Origin: Berkiella sp963829835
GTDB lineage: Bacteria > Pseudomonadota > Gammaproteobacteria > Berkiellales > Berkiellaceae
Length of the DNA: 64,000 nt
Reading direction: 5' to 3'
Assembly: GCA_963829835.1 (NCBI GenBank)
Contig: CAWHKC010000004.1
Coordinates: forward strand, 2,108,001-2,172,000
The notes beneath the pieces are model-generated. The model was not told the DNA's origin and did no database searches. It saw nothing but the letters and a program-made list of their open reading frames with translations. The position numbers and the translations under genes were made by a program. How positions within the stretch are numbered: the stretch's first letter is position 1; each line of letters begins with the position of its first letter. Shown one piece after another: positions 18,120 through 26,739 of this stretch.

Positions 18120-18194
18120 CGTGCCGCGACTTGTTCGCGGCATCCAGTTCTCAATCAAAAAATTTTCTGGATGCCGCGAACAAGTCGCGGCACG
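18120..18194. repeat. Perfect 28-bp inverted repeat with adjacent 17-bp direct repeat
   Basis: Arms at 18120-18147 and 18167-18194 are exact reverse complements (core gccgcgacttgttcgcggc) with a 19-base AT-rich loop. A 17-base piece, acctctacgtgccgcga, occurs twice in direct orientation (18089-18105 and 18113-18129), so the left arm looks partly duplicated. It follows sspB and could end its transcription. The form fits a non-autonomous palindromic mobile repeat. Confidence 0.75.
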
Positions 18195-18337
18195 ACGGAA
18201 ACCGTTTGCGCGAAGCAACCAATCAACATGCGAATAAGCATGCCATAAAATTTCGCAATCAAGATAACTATATATTTTTACTACTCTCTTAGGTAGAATG
18301 CTTACATCTAGGTGGGCAGTAAAGGTATATTCATTTT

Positions 18338-20632
18338 ATGCAAGGCACTTCTTTTGGTACTAAAGAATTTACTATCGCGGTTGATAGCTACTTTAGCGCT
18401 TTTAAAATTGTTTTAAATAACATTTTGCAAATACCAACATTAGAATTTCAAGAAAAATTGCTGAATCAAAATTATGTTCTCTTGAAATTTGGCGACAAAA
18501 TTCCTTATACCTTTATTTTTGCTTGCAGAGGCGGTAAAAATCTAGAAGCACTCTCTGAGCATGTAACTAAAGTCCGAAGTACACAACTAACAACAGCATT
18601 TCGTTCTCATAAAGCAACTTTGCCATCAACGTTGTGGCTCTTGGCATACCATGCTTTCAAAGGGAAAATTGAGTTATGGATGCCATTTTGGGATCACATT
18701 AAGCACAGTATCACCATTGAAGATTTTCTTGTTATTTTTAAAGCTTCTACTGAAAGAAGCATACCTATAAGCTCACTCGATCTCCTTGTAAGGGGCTATA
18801 AAATAGCGAGCAGGGATCCCTCATCTTCTAATTGGGCGCTATGGGCAAGATTCTGGCAAGAACTGCAAGCATTATTAAAAGATCCTCGATTTGTGCCCAA
18901 TCCTATTAATACCTTAGAAAAATTACCTGAGGAATTAGTCTCATTTTCTCAAGATGCACAAGATAGTATCCTTGATCATCCTGAATTTAACGTAGTCGAT
19001 GCCATTGAAGCTATGCGTAAAAAAGGACTGTGGCGAATTGTGCAATACTTAGTTTATAAGAATAACTGCCCGCCTGAATTCTTGCGTGAATTGTTAACTA
19101 AAAACCTCCCCATGCATGTTCGATTAGAATGTTTAAGTGGTTATGAAACTCAGTGGCCTTTGCAAAGTAGTATACCAGTGCAATCTGTGGAACACAGAGC
19201 GACCGCTGTAAAAATAATTGAATATCTTGAAGATGAAGACAAAGATTCGCAAGATATGGCTAAAAATATGATCGAGATCTTTTTCGATAAAAGTTGTGCT
19301 GAAGTCGATCAATTACATATTGATGGTTGGACAATACTCAATACCGCCATTGGCGCCAGAAGGCTTACCAGGGTTAATTTCATACTTGAGAGCCATGCAG
19401 ATTTACTTGTCACCAGTAGTCGTGGCTGCAATCCTTTAACTCTCGCACGTGCCTTGGATGATAAACCACTCCTTGCTAGAATTTTAAGAAAAATAAGAGA
19501 AAGAAAACAGCTAAATAAAGAGGATTTTAATAAAGTACTTGCTTATCTTCTTTTCCCAGATGGTGATTGCACACAATTTGAGGAATATTTTGAATTTCTC
19601 ATCAATGAGGAGTTATTAAAACTAACAGGTTTAGCGCAATCAGAACAACAGCAATGGATTCAACTCTTAAACGGTATCCACATTGAAAGACAATCTGTAA
19701 ATTTTCTTCTAGATCATTTTATTGAGGATTTGGGGGAAAAGAAAATTTTACCGGTAACGTATAAGAAAAAAAATATTGGCATCGCTTGTCAAGATGAGGC
19801 ACAATTTCAAGGATTAAAAAGAGCCTGTGCGCCTTTTGATTGGTTAAATTCAATGCGAGAGTTTCAACCGTTTTGTAGGGTAACCCCCAAACATAAACAG
19901 GTTAGCATCCCTATTGATGCATTTTTTCATTTAGAAAAGGCAGTCTTTTATTCACAAGTTGCATTAGTCCAAACACCTGCCTTTCCTGTTCTTTGTGAAT
20001 CAGAAGCACCAGCACCAGAAAAAAAAGACATAGGAGTAGATGAAGGGCTTAACTTTTTAGCCTATTTTAGAACTTACACCCCCCTGGTGCAAAATAGTGC
20101 AAAAAGAAGAGTTGCACAGGTATCTGAAGGTAAAGCATTGGCTGAAAGAATTAAAATGGCACTGGATTGTAACGATAACATTGCTACTCAATTATGCGAT
20201 TTAATAAGTCTTGATATTGATGATGAGCATGTATTGACGCACTTTGGTATCTTTGACGGCAGTTCACGTCTTGAGGTTGTACAAAGAGTCACGCATCTTT
20301 TCCCCTTCTTTTTTAAGCTAATCCACTATGATAAAAATTTTGAATCAAGTCTTCACAAAGGATTGCATAATAGTCTTTTGATCTTGGGAGAACAATTCGT
20401 TCATCTCAATGAGGATGAGCTTCAACTTAACGATTCACTGACAACCGCCTTTTTACCGGAAGTGATCTTAAAGACTAAAAATTATAGAGTATCGCCCAAA
20501 GAAAAAAGATCGATAGCGTTAACTCAGCTACTTGAAGAATTTTCTTCTTTCGAGCTGGATGTTTTGAATCTACATTTTGGGCTCATTGCTGTGACGCAAG
20601 GAATAAATGCGTTAAAACTTAGCGCAGCGTAA
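18338..20632 (+). CDS. Large hypothetical protein with ankyrin-like repeats, candidate effector
   Basis: 764 residues, no signal peptide or membrane segment. Residues about 330-395 contain two ankyrin-like units (DGWTILNTAIGARRLTRVNF and GCNPLTLARALDDKPLLARI). The rest is helical with no recognised catalytic motif. The start ATG has no clear Shine-Dalgarno sequence, as with other accessory genes here. It begins the accessory segment between sspB and the dolP block. A translocated host-targeting role is plausible by composition and context but not shown. Confidence 0.72.
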   Translation: MQGTSFGTKEFTIAVDSYFSAFKIVLNNILQIPTLEFQEKLLNQNYVLLKFGDKIPYTFIFACRGGKNLEALSEHVTKVRSTQLTTAFRSHKATLPSTLWLLAYHAFKGKIELWMPFWDHIKHSITIEDFLVIFKASTERSIPISSLDLLVRGYKIASRDPSSSNWALWARFWQELQALLKDPRFVPNPINTLEKLPEELVSFSQDAQDSILDHPEFNVVDAIEAMRKKGLWRIVQYLVYKNNCPPEFLRELLTKNLPMHVRLECLSGYETQWPLQSSIPVQSVEHRATAVKIIEYLEDEDKDSQDMAKNMIEIFFDKSCAEVDQLHIDGWTILNTAIGARRLTRVNFILESHADLLVTSSRGCNPLTLARALDDKPLLARILRKIRERKQLNKEDFNKVLAYLLFPDGDCTQFEEYFEFLINEELLKLTGLAQSEQQQWIQLLNGIHIERQSVNFLLDHFIEDLGEKKILPVTYKKKNIGIACQDEAQFQGLKRACAPFDWLNSMREFQPFCRVTPKHKQVSIPIDAFFHLEKAVFYSQVALVQTPAFPVLCESEAPAPEKKDIGVDEGLNFLAYFRTYTPLVQNSAKRRVAQVSEGKALAERIKMALDCNDNIATQLCDLISLDIDDEHVLTHFGIFDGSSRLEVVQRVTHLFPFFFKLIHYDKNFESSLHKGLHNSLLILGEQFVHLNEDELQLNDSLTTAFLPEVILKTKNYRVSPKEKRSIALTQLLEEFSSFELDVLNLHFGLIAVTQGINALKLSAA

Positions 20633-20744
20633 TTTCAAGAAATTGACATTAGGTGAACCTACATCCGTGTATCTTTACACTCAATAGTTTTACACCTTAC
20701 TTTTGTGTAGAATAGGAGTATAAGGGTCTGTTAAGGAGTAGGTT

Positions 20745-21245
20745 ATGAAACGTCTATTTATCCTCGTACCCGATATAAAAGAAACCAGCGATATTGCTCA
20801 TGAAGTTGAAGCCAAAGGCATCAAAGAAAGTGATATTCATATTTGTGCGCATATCAATCAAGATGTTAAAGATGTCAATTTACACCCTGCCAATATTTTT
20901 CAAATGACCAATTTAGGCTATGCCATTAAATATGGACCTATCCTGGGATTGGTTCTAGTCGGTTTAATCGCAGTTCTATGTTATTTCGTTTTTCCAGCTA
21001 ATATCCACATTCATGCCCTAGGCTATTTTGGGATGTTTTTATTTGGCATAGGATTTGGTGTCTGGGCTGCCGGATTAATAGGCTTAGGGGTTAAAAATTC
21101 AGTCGTTGAAAAATACGAAGATTATGTCAGCGAGGGTCATTATATTATGATGATTGATGCACCGGATGAAAAAGAAAAAGAACTGACGCAAGATATTTTA
21201 TCTCATCATCCGAATACGAAAGCTGTCGAAGAAGTTATACACTGA
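20745..21245 (+). CDS. Two-helix inner-membrane protein, DUF1269-like
   Basis: 166 residues with a strong ribosome-binding site (AAGGAG). A soluble N-terminal domain (LFILVPDIKETSDIAHEVEA) is followed by two membrane helices at about 68-115 (LGLVLVGLIAVLCYFVF; GMFLFGIGFGVWAAGLIGLG). A soluble C-terminal segment with YIMMIDAPDEKEKEL follows. This layout resembles DUF1269/stress-related membrane proteins. Function unknown. Confidence 0.75.
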   Translation: MKRLFILVPDIKETSDIAHEVEAKGIKESDIHICAHINQDVKDVNLHPANIFQMTNLGYAIKYGPILGLVLVGLIAVLCYFVFPANIHIHALGYFGMFLFGIGFGVWAAGLIGLGVKNSVVEKYEDYVSEGHYIMMIDAPDEKEKELTQDILSHHPNTKAVEEVIH

Positions 21246-21256
21246 TAGGCTTAAAA

Positions 21257-21287
21257 TGAACAAGTAAGAAATGTTCTTACTTGTTCA
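21257..21287. terminator. 14-bp perfect hairpin between convergent genes
   Basis: Arms tgaacaagtaagaa and ttcttacttgttca with a 3-base loop, 12 bases after one stop and just before the stop of the opposing gene. The position suits a bidirectional terminator, though the stem is AT-rich and lacks a T tract. Confidence 0.55.
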
Positions 21288-21293
21288 ATGGTT

Positions 21294-22427
21294 TCATATT
21301 CTACTTTTAGTATATGAAGGTTTTTCATCAGAGTCATGACTTCTTTCTTCTTCATCCGTAAGAACCTCGATTTCATCATCATCTTCTGGTTTTGAAGCCT
21401 TTGCTTTTCTGCCTTTAGATTCATCTGCTTTTCGTTTAAAAAAAGGCGTAACGGCTTTCTCTTGGTCTTGCCGACTTAATGCAATAGCTCGAGCAATATC
21501 ATCATCCTCAAGTTGTGCTTCTTCAAGTTTAGCTTGTTGAGGTGTGAAAGAGGAAGGTACAGGTGGTCTGGAAGTTTCTTCGAATGATGGCGTTAATCCC
21601 AGTTCGAGTTCAAGTTCTTTATTATTCATCTCAAAAGGAAGGGGTTGGGCTAAAGGAGCAGCTGTACGTGCTAAAGAAGGAAGAGGCTTTGCATTCAATC
21701 CATATTCAAGCGATAGACCAACTATTTTTGGACTAAGTTCTACTATGTTATCCAGTATCTTCAATAAGGGAGCAAAGTGCTTATTAAGAAGTTCGTCTAG
21801 TACTTTATTGAGTTCAGCTTGTTCTTTAACAGTGAAATTTAATCTATCGTAGACAGATGAAAGTTCAGCTTTTAATCGTTGGATGTAAAATTCAATTTTA
21901 GTTTCAGTGATACCAGCACGCAAAGTTTGGTATTTTTTTGTAATGACGCCCTTTCGTGCAGCCGCTTCAAATGCCGTTTTATCTTCGTCATTAAAACTTT
22001 GAATATTTTTGAGATTAGTAAGATCACGCTCTATTTCATCCATGAGCTTTGCATCAATTAAACCATTTTGTCGTTCTGTTAATTCGTCAAAAAAACCAAT
22101 GAACTGCTTTGCAAGTTCTTCTGTAAACAGCTGTTCCATGAGGCTTTTAAACGCTGCTAAACTTTCAAAATCACCCCAATGTCCACACAGAGTATTCAGG
22201 AAAAGATCAACAATGGGCTCTGAGGTTAAGTCATCAACTACAGCATTAACTTGCTTAACGAAGGATGCCGTTAAATCAAGATATTCTGGCATTTGCTGTG
22301 ATATTGGACTAGACAGTACTTTATTTTTCGCTGAATTCTCCAATGACTCTTTAAAAGTCGCTTTTAATTCGTTAATGGCTTTTATTAATGTTGGCTTAAT
22401 TGTCCACTTAATTGCTTGACCTATCAT
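21294..22427 (-). CDS. Helical protein with UIM, NLS-like and SIM-like motifs, candidate nuclear effector
   Basis: 377 residues. Residues 1-240 are helical and coiled-coil with no known fold; 250-300 are proline-rich. The C-terminal 75 residues hold three eukaryote-like motifs in a row. Residues 307-321 (EDDDIARAIALSRQD) fit the ubiquitin-interacting motif at each key place: acidic patch, Ile311, Ala314, Ser318, acidic end. Residues 331-346 (KRKADESKGRKAKASK) resemble a bipartite nuclear localisation signal. Residues 353-356 (IEVL), flanked by EDDDE and TDEEE, fit a SUMO-interacting motif. No signal peptide. These motifs have no obvious bacterial use, so a translocated effector binding ubiquitin or SUMO in the host nucleus is a reasonable inference. 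Short motifs can arise by chance. Confidence 0.78.
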   Translation of the reverse strand: MIGQAIKWTIKPTLIKAINELKATFKESLENSAKNKVLSSPISQQMPEYLDLTASFVKQVNAVVDDLTSEPIVDLFLNTLCGHWGDFESLAAFKSLMEQLFTEELAKQFIGFFDELTERQNGLIDAKLMDEIERDLTNLKNIQSFNDEDKTAFEAAARKGVITKKYQTLRAGITETKIEFYIQRLKAELSSVYDRLNFTVKEQAELNKVLDELLNKHFAPLLKILDNIVELSPKIVGLSLEYGLNAKPLPSLARTAAPLAQPLPFEMNNKELELELGLTPSFEETSRPPVPSSFTPQQAKLEEAQLEDDDIARAIALSRQDQEKAVTPFFKRKADESKGRKAKASKPEDDDEIEVLTDEEERSHDSDEKPSYTKSRI

Positions 22428-22534
22428 CTTTCAACCTCGGAAAAATAAATTTAGTAAGCGGACATGATAGCAGTTACGTTCAAAGCTTACATGTCAGAAA
22501 AAATATGTGGAAAAATTCACTCTCAATTTTCAGT

Positions 22535-23911
22535 TCAAGATGGAAAAAACTTGCCTGGATTTAAGATATTTTTTGGATCGCATTGTGCTTTTATTTGTTT
22601 CATAAGCCGCATGGAAGCAGGGGAGATTTCTTTACTCACATAATCACGTTTTTCAATACCCACGCCATGTTCACCTGATAAACTTCCGTGTAAATCAACC
22701 ACTTTATCAAATAAACGATTCAAGCATTCCTTGGCTTTGGGACCTTGAATAGGATCAAAAGGATCAATCAGTAAATTGACGTGAATATTGCCATTGCCAG
22801 CATGTCCAAAATTAACGATTTTGATTTCATACTCTTTAGCTAATTCTTGCGTATAAGCTAAAAGCGCAGGAATATTGGAAAGAGGTACAACCACATCTTC
22901 ATTAATTTTATGGGGTGATAAACTACGCAAAGCTTGAGAAAGTGATTTGCGAATTGCCCATAATTTATCGGTTTCTTCTTGTGTCTTGGCAACCGACCAT
23001 GAAATAAGCCCTTCGTTTTGACAAGCTTTTTGCATCAATTCAACATCAGAAGATAAGTCATCCGATGAGCCATCGACTTCAATCATAATCATACTACCAG
23101 CATTTTCTGGCAAGGCAGCGTTAGCATGTTGGCGGATCATCGCGATGGCATTGCCATCAATAAATTCACATCCACAAGGCGTTATGGGAGATGACATGAT
23201 TTTGGTGATAGCAGAGGCTGCACTATCAATATCACGATAAAAGGCTTGCATCGTGCGCTTAGTGTGAGGCAGTGGTGTCAGTTTTAAAATGGCTTTTGAA
23301 ATAATCCCTAAAGTGCCCTCTGAACCGATAATAAGGCGTGTTAAGTCATAGCCGACAACGCCTTTGGTAGTGTAAACACCGCACTCAATGGTGTCGCCAT
23401 TTCCTATTACGGCCGTGAGGCCTAAGGTATTTTCGCGGGTGGTGCCATATTTCAAAGAACGAGGGCCTGCTGCATTACAACTTAAATTACCGCCGATGCA
23501 ACAATAAGCAGAGCTCGTGGGATCGGGAGGCCAGAAGAATCCAGCACTTTTTGCAGCCGCTTGAACTTCTGAATTTAAGACCCCAGGTTCAACCACCATA
23601 ACGCGGTTAGCCGGATCAAGCGCGATAATCTTTTGCATACGTTCTAAGGAAAGTACAATTCCGCCGCTAGTAGGCACAGCGGCGCCTGTTGTTCCGCTTG
23701 CACGGCCTCTGGCGGTTAAGGGTATGTCGTTGCCATAACAGAATTTAACAGTCTTAACGATGTCTTCGTGGCAAGTTGCAAACACAACTGCTTCTGGCAA
23801 GGCATGACGACGACTATTGTCATAACCATAAACCCAGCAATCAGCAGGATCAGTATAGAGCTGATGTGCAGTAAATGTTTGCTTAAGTGCCTCTAACTCA
23901 TCTTTAGTCAT
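22535..23911 (-). CDS. FAD-linked oxidase, GlcD / D-lactate dehydrogenase type
   Basis: 458 residues. An N-terminal PCMH-type FAD-binding domain (TARGRASGTTGAAVPTSGG, PGVLNSEVQ, GSEGTLGIIS) is followed by the FAD-oxidase C domain with FGHAGNGNIHVN and GEHGVGIEK. The family oxidises D-lactate, glycolate or other 2-hydroxyacids and passes electrons to quinone or cytochrome. No glcE/glcF partner is adjacent, which favours a single-subunit D-lactate-type enzyme. Its start overlaps the end of dolP by eight bases, so it is coupled to the dolP operon. Confidence 0.9.
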   Translation of the reverse strand: MTKDELEALKQTFTAHQLYTDPADCWVYGYDNSRRHALPEAVVFATCHEDIVKTVKFCYGNDIPLTARGRASGTTGAAVPTSGGIVLSLERMQKIIALDPANRVMVVEPGVLNSEVQAAAKSAGFFWPPDPTSSAYCCIGGNLSCNAAGPRSLKYGTTRENTLGLTAVIGNGDTIECGVYTTKGVVGYDLTRLIIGSEGTLGIISKAILKLTPLPHTKRTMQAFYRDIDSAASAITKIMSSPITPCGCEFIDGNAIAMIRQHANAALPENAGSMIMIEVDGSSDDLSSDVELMQKACQNEGLISWSVAKTQEETDKLWAIRKSLSQALRSLSPHKINEDVVVPLSNIPALLAYTQELAKEYEIKIVNFGHAGNGNIHVNLLIDPFDPIQGPKAKECLNRLFDKVVDLHGSLSGEHGVGIEKRDYVSKEISPASMRLMKQIKAQCDPKNILNPGKFFPS

Positions 23912-24494
23912 ATTCGAATATCTTCACAACCTTTTTGACGCCTTTGGTGTGACGAGCGATATCAACCGTAATTTCTTCTTCAAATGGTTTAACAATACCC
24001 ATCATATAAACAATCCCATCTTCGGTAATCACTTTGACCCGAGTGGGGTTAATATCTCTGGTAACGGTCATTTCACTTTTGACTTTAGCGGTAATCCAAC
24101 TATCGCTGGAACGTACCCTCATAGAGGTTGGTTCTTTAACCATAATTTCATTATGAACTTGCCGTACTTTTTCAATTGCTCTTACGGATTTGTCTAAATC
24201 CGCGCGTATTTTTTGTGAAGGCACTTGCCCTATCAGTAGCACGCGATTGTTATAGCTCATCACCAAAACATGGATATTGGGATTGTTAATAGATTGGTCT
24301 TTTACCGCTTGCAAGGCTTTGATCTGAATGCTTGTATCTTCAACAATTGTTCCGGCGGTGCGCCTATCTTGGGCAGCAACAACAGCACTTGTCGCAGCTG
24401 TTCCCACAACAACGGCAGCGCATCCATGAAGTAATGTTAATGCAGTCAGCATGGCAATTAATTTATAAACTTTAGAAGAAGTTACCTTAAGCAT
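23904..24494 (-). CDS. dolP: BON-domain outer-membrane lipoprotein DolP
   Basis: 196 residues. Lipoprotein signal with lipobox LLHGC (Cys25). Two BON domains follow: the first at about 50-120 with NNRVLLIGQVPSQKIRADLD, the second at about 125-195 with ITEDGIVYMMGIVKPFEEE. DolP (YraP) binds anionic phospholipids and supports outer-membrane integrity. The diaA-dolP order is the conserved gammaproteobacterial one. The start overlaps the end of diaA by 13 bases. Confidence 0.93.
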   Translation of the reverse strand: MLKVTSSKVYKLIAMLTALTLLHGCAAVVVGTAATSAVVAAQDRRTAGTIVEDTSIQIKALQAVKDQSINNPNIHVLVMSYNNRVLLIGQVPSQKIRADLDKSVRAIEKVRQVHNEIMVKEPTSMRVRSSDSWITAKVKSEMTVTRDINPTRVKVITEDGIVYMMGIVKPFEEEITVDIARHTKGVKKVVKIFEYD

Positions 24495-25081
24495 GATTGT
24501 GGTCCAAATTCCGTATCAATGTAGTCACATAAACAATGAATAATTAAAAGATGTACTTCTTGGATCCTGGCCGTTGATTGGCCAGGTACCCTTAATTCAA
24601 TATCATCCGCTTGTAAGATCCGAGCAATATCGCCACCGTCTTTACCTGTGAGCGCTACTACTTTCATTCCTTTGCTATGAGCGGCATAAATGGCATTGAC
24701 GATATTTTGAGATTTGCCACTGGTGCTAATAGCTAATAGCACATCACCTTCTTGTCCCAAACCTTTTATTTGTTTGGAAAAAATTTCATGGTAGCTATAG
24801 TCATTCGCAATGGAGGTCAAAGTTGAAGAATCTGTGGTCAAAGCAATCGCAGGTAAACTAATCCGTTCTTTTTCAAACCGATTTAAAAGTTCAGCGGCAA
24901 AATGCTGGGCATCAGCAGCAGAGCCACCATTACCTATAGCAAGGATCTTATGCTTGTTATGCAGGGCATTGACCATGCATTCACTGGCACGCACTATCTC
25001 AGGTGGCAGTGTATCTAAGGCTGCTAATTTAGTATCAATACTATCATTAAAAAGTTGACGAACTTTATCTTGTTTACTCAT
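24482..25081 (-). CDS. diaA: SIS-domain protein DiaA (GmhA family)
   Basis: 199 residues with a sugar-isomerase fold: ILAIGNGGSAADAQHFAAEL and GDVLLAISTSGKSQNIVNAI. The family includes phosphoheptose isomerase GmhA and the DnaA-binding replication factor DiaA. Position between yraN and dolP identifies DiaA rather than GmhA, but an isomerase role cannot be excluded by sequence. Likely cytoplasmic tetramer. Confidence 0.9.
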   Translation of the reverse strand: MSKQDKVRQLFNDSIDTKLAALDTLPPEIVRASECMVNALHNKHKILAIGNGGSAADAQHFAAELLNRFEKERISLPAIALTTDSSTLTSIANDYSYHEIFSKQIKGLGQEGDVLLAISTSGKSQNIVNAIYAAHSKGMKVVALTGKDGGDIARILQADDIELRVPGQSTARIQEVHLLIIHCLCDYIDTEFGPQSCLR

Positions 25082-25133
25082 AGATGGGTTTTCTAACTAA
25101 AATTGAGTCTTTTTGTTTTTGTTAAGGAGATGA

Positions 25134-25553
25134 TTATTGTACTCCAAAAGCGTTTGGGATCCAGGTGATCTTGGGAGTTAGCTGGTTACCTGTTATCGAG
25201 ATAACATCAAATCTTGAGGCAAAATGCTTAGTCCAGGGGTGACATTTTAAATAAAATAAAGCTGTGCGAATAAGCCTTCTTTGTTTAGGGCGAGTAATTG
25301 ATTCAAAAGGCTCACCAAATGCGGTGTTCTCTCGGTAGCGTACCTCTATAAAAACGATTGCATTTTTATCCTTCATTATCAGATCTAGCTCTCCCATTTT
25401 GCAGCTATATTGCCTAGCGATAAACTGGAACTTTTCTTTGCGTAAATATTGTAAAGCGAGTTCTTCTGCAAAATTGCCGGTTGTTCGTTGAGGGCTTTGC
25501 TTTTTGGGCTTATTCTGAGTACTCTTGATTGCTGATTTTAGTTCTTCAAACAC
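25134..25553 (-). CDS. yraN: YraN / UPF0102 endonuclease-like protein
   Basis: 139 residues with the UPF0102 pattern: GNFAEELALQYLRKEKFQFI, MGELDLIMKD and IVFIEVRYRENTAFGEP, a PD-(D/E)xK-like core (E..D..EVR). The start is GTG with AAGGA before it. Normally encoded directly after lpoA; here 7.2 kb of accessory DNA lies between. The adjacent gene on the other strand starts 32 bases away, so promoters must overlap coding sequence. Confidence 0.92.
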   Translation of the reverse strand: MFEELKSAIKSTQNKPKKQSPQRTTGNFAEELALQYLRKEKFQFIARQYSCKMGELDLIMKDKNAIVFIEVRYRENTAFGEPFESITRPKQRRLIRTALFYLKCHPWTKHFASRFDVISITGNQLTPKITWIPNAFGVQ

Positions 25554-25585
25554 AGTTATTTCCTTATTACTGCTTTAGGAAAAAA

Positions 25586-26608
25586 ATGAACCAAAATAAT
25601 AACATTTTTGAAAACAATCCGAAAAAAACATTAGGTTTTATAAGCATTTTAATATTAGCGGCTTTTTACGGATTTTGTTCTATCAAATTTATTAATAATT
25701 CTTATACTGAGTTTGAAAACAAAAGTATAAAAACCTTAATTCATCAGTATTATATAGGTAAAATCATTGATAATAATATTGGGCGTTTTATTAAATTGCG
25801 TGAATATCGTCCAAATCAAGTTATTTTAGAAAGACCATCTCGAAATTATATTAAAAATATTGCACCAGCCCAAATAGAGCGTAAATATTATCGACTGACT
25901 ATTGATAAAAACGGTTTTATAGGACCCTCTGATATTCATGCAAACCCTGATCTTAAAATTGTTTTTTTGGGTGGCTCGACCACTGAATGCTTATATATGG
26001 AAGAAAATGAGCGCTTTCCCTATGTAGTAGGAAGGCAATTAGAAGAAATGCTAGGAAAAAAAGTGAATAGTTATAATGGGGGTAAATCAGCCAATGAGTC
26101 GATGCATTCAGTTAACATCCTGCTTAATAAAGTCATCCCATTAAAACCCAATACGGTAGTGTTAATGGAAAATATCAATGATTTAGTAATTCTGCGTTCT
26201 CAAGGTTCCTATTGGTACCCCGACTCACTGAAAAGTCATGTCCAAACTTCAAAAAATGTTTTTACTCGCTATGAATTTCCTCCTATCAATAAAACATTTG
26301 TTGATCAGCAAATCGTAGATGAATTTCGTCGAAATTTACAAACCTTTATAGCTATTTGTAAAATACGGGATATTCAGCCGGTGTTAATGACGCAGGCAAA
26401 CCGAGTAAAAGATGATCCGCTTTATCATCGATTCAACGACGTTATCCGAGAAGTAGGCCAAAAAGAAGGCGTCAAAGTAATTGATTTGGCCAAGGCTATT
26501 CCCGAAGACGATGACAATTTCTATGATAGCTATCATTACACTGCCAAAGGTTCGCAGTTGGCTGCGAATGTGATTACGCAGGATCTTAAAACATCTTTAA
26601 ACCAATAG
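25586..26608 (+). CDS. Membrane-anchored SGNH/GDSL-like hydrolase
   Basis: 340 residues from the ATG at 25586, which has TAGGA upstream; an earlier in-frame Met at 25529 lies inside yraN. One N-terminal membrane helix (about 15-32) anchors a periplasmic or external SGNH fold. Visible are block I FLGGSTTE (Ser131), block II YNGGKSANES, block III ENINDL (Asn198) and block V DSYHYTAKG (Asp314, His317). Such enzymes are esterases or acyltransferases acting on glycans or lipids. First gene of the accessory block. Confidence 0.82.
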   Translation: MNQNNNIFENNPKKTLGFISILILAAFYGFCSIKFINNSYTEFENKSIKTLIHQYYIGKIIDNNIGRFIKLREYRPNQVILERPSRNYIKNIAPAQIERKYYRLTIDKNGFIGPSDIHANPDLKIVFLGGSTTECLYMEENERFPYVVGRQLEEMLGKKVNSYNGGKSANESMHSVNILLNKVIPLKPNTVVLMENINDLVILRSQGSYWYPDSLKSHVQTSKNVFTRYEFPPINKTFVDQQIVDEFRRNLQTFIAICKIRDIQPVLMTQANRVKDDPLYHRFNDVIREVGQKEGVKVIDLAKAIPEDDDNFYDSYHYTAKGSQLAANVITQDLKTSLNQ

Positions 26609-26739
26609 TATCTGACCTCTAAGCCGTTAAGCAAGACGACTGAATCTCGGCCTTGGGTAACTGATACCCTCTGTGAATACTTGTTCGCCTCAATGGCAGG
26701 TGTTATGCTTCATAAAACATGAAGCAGGGTGCATGCCAT

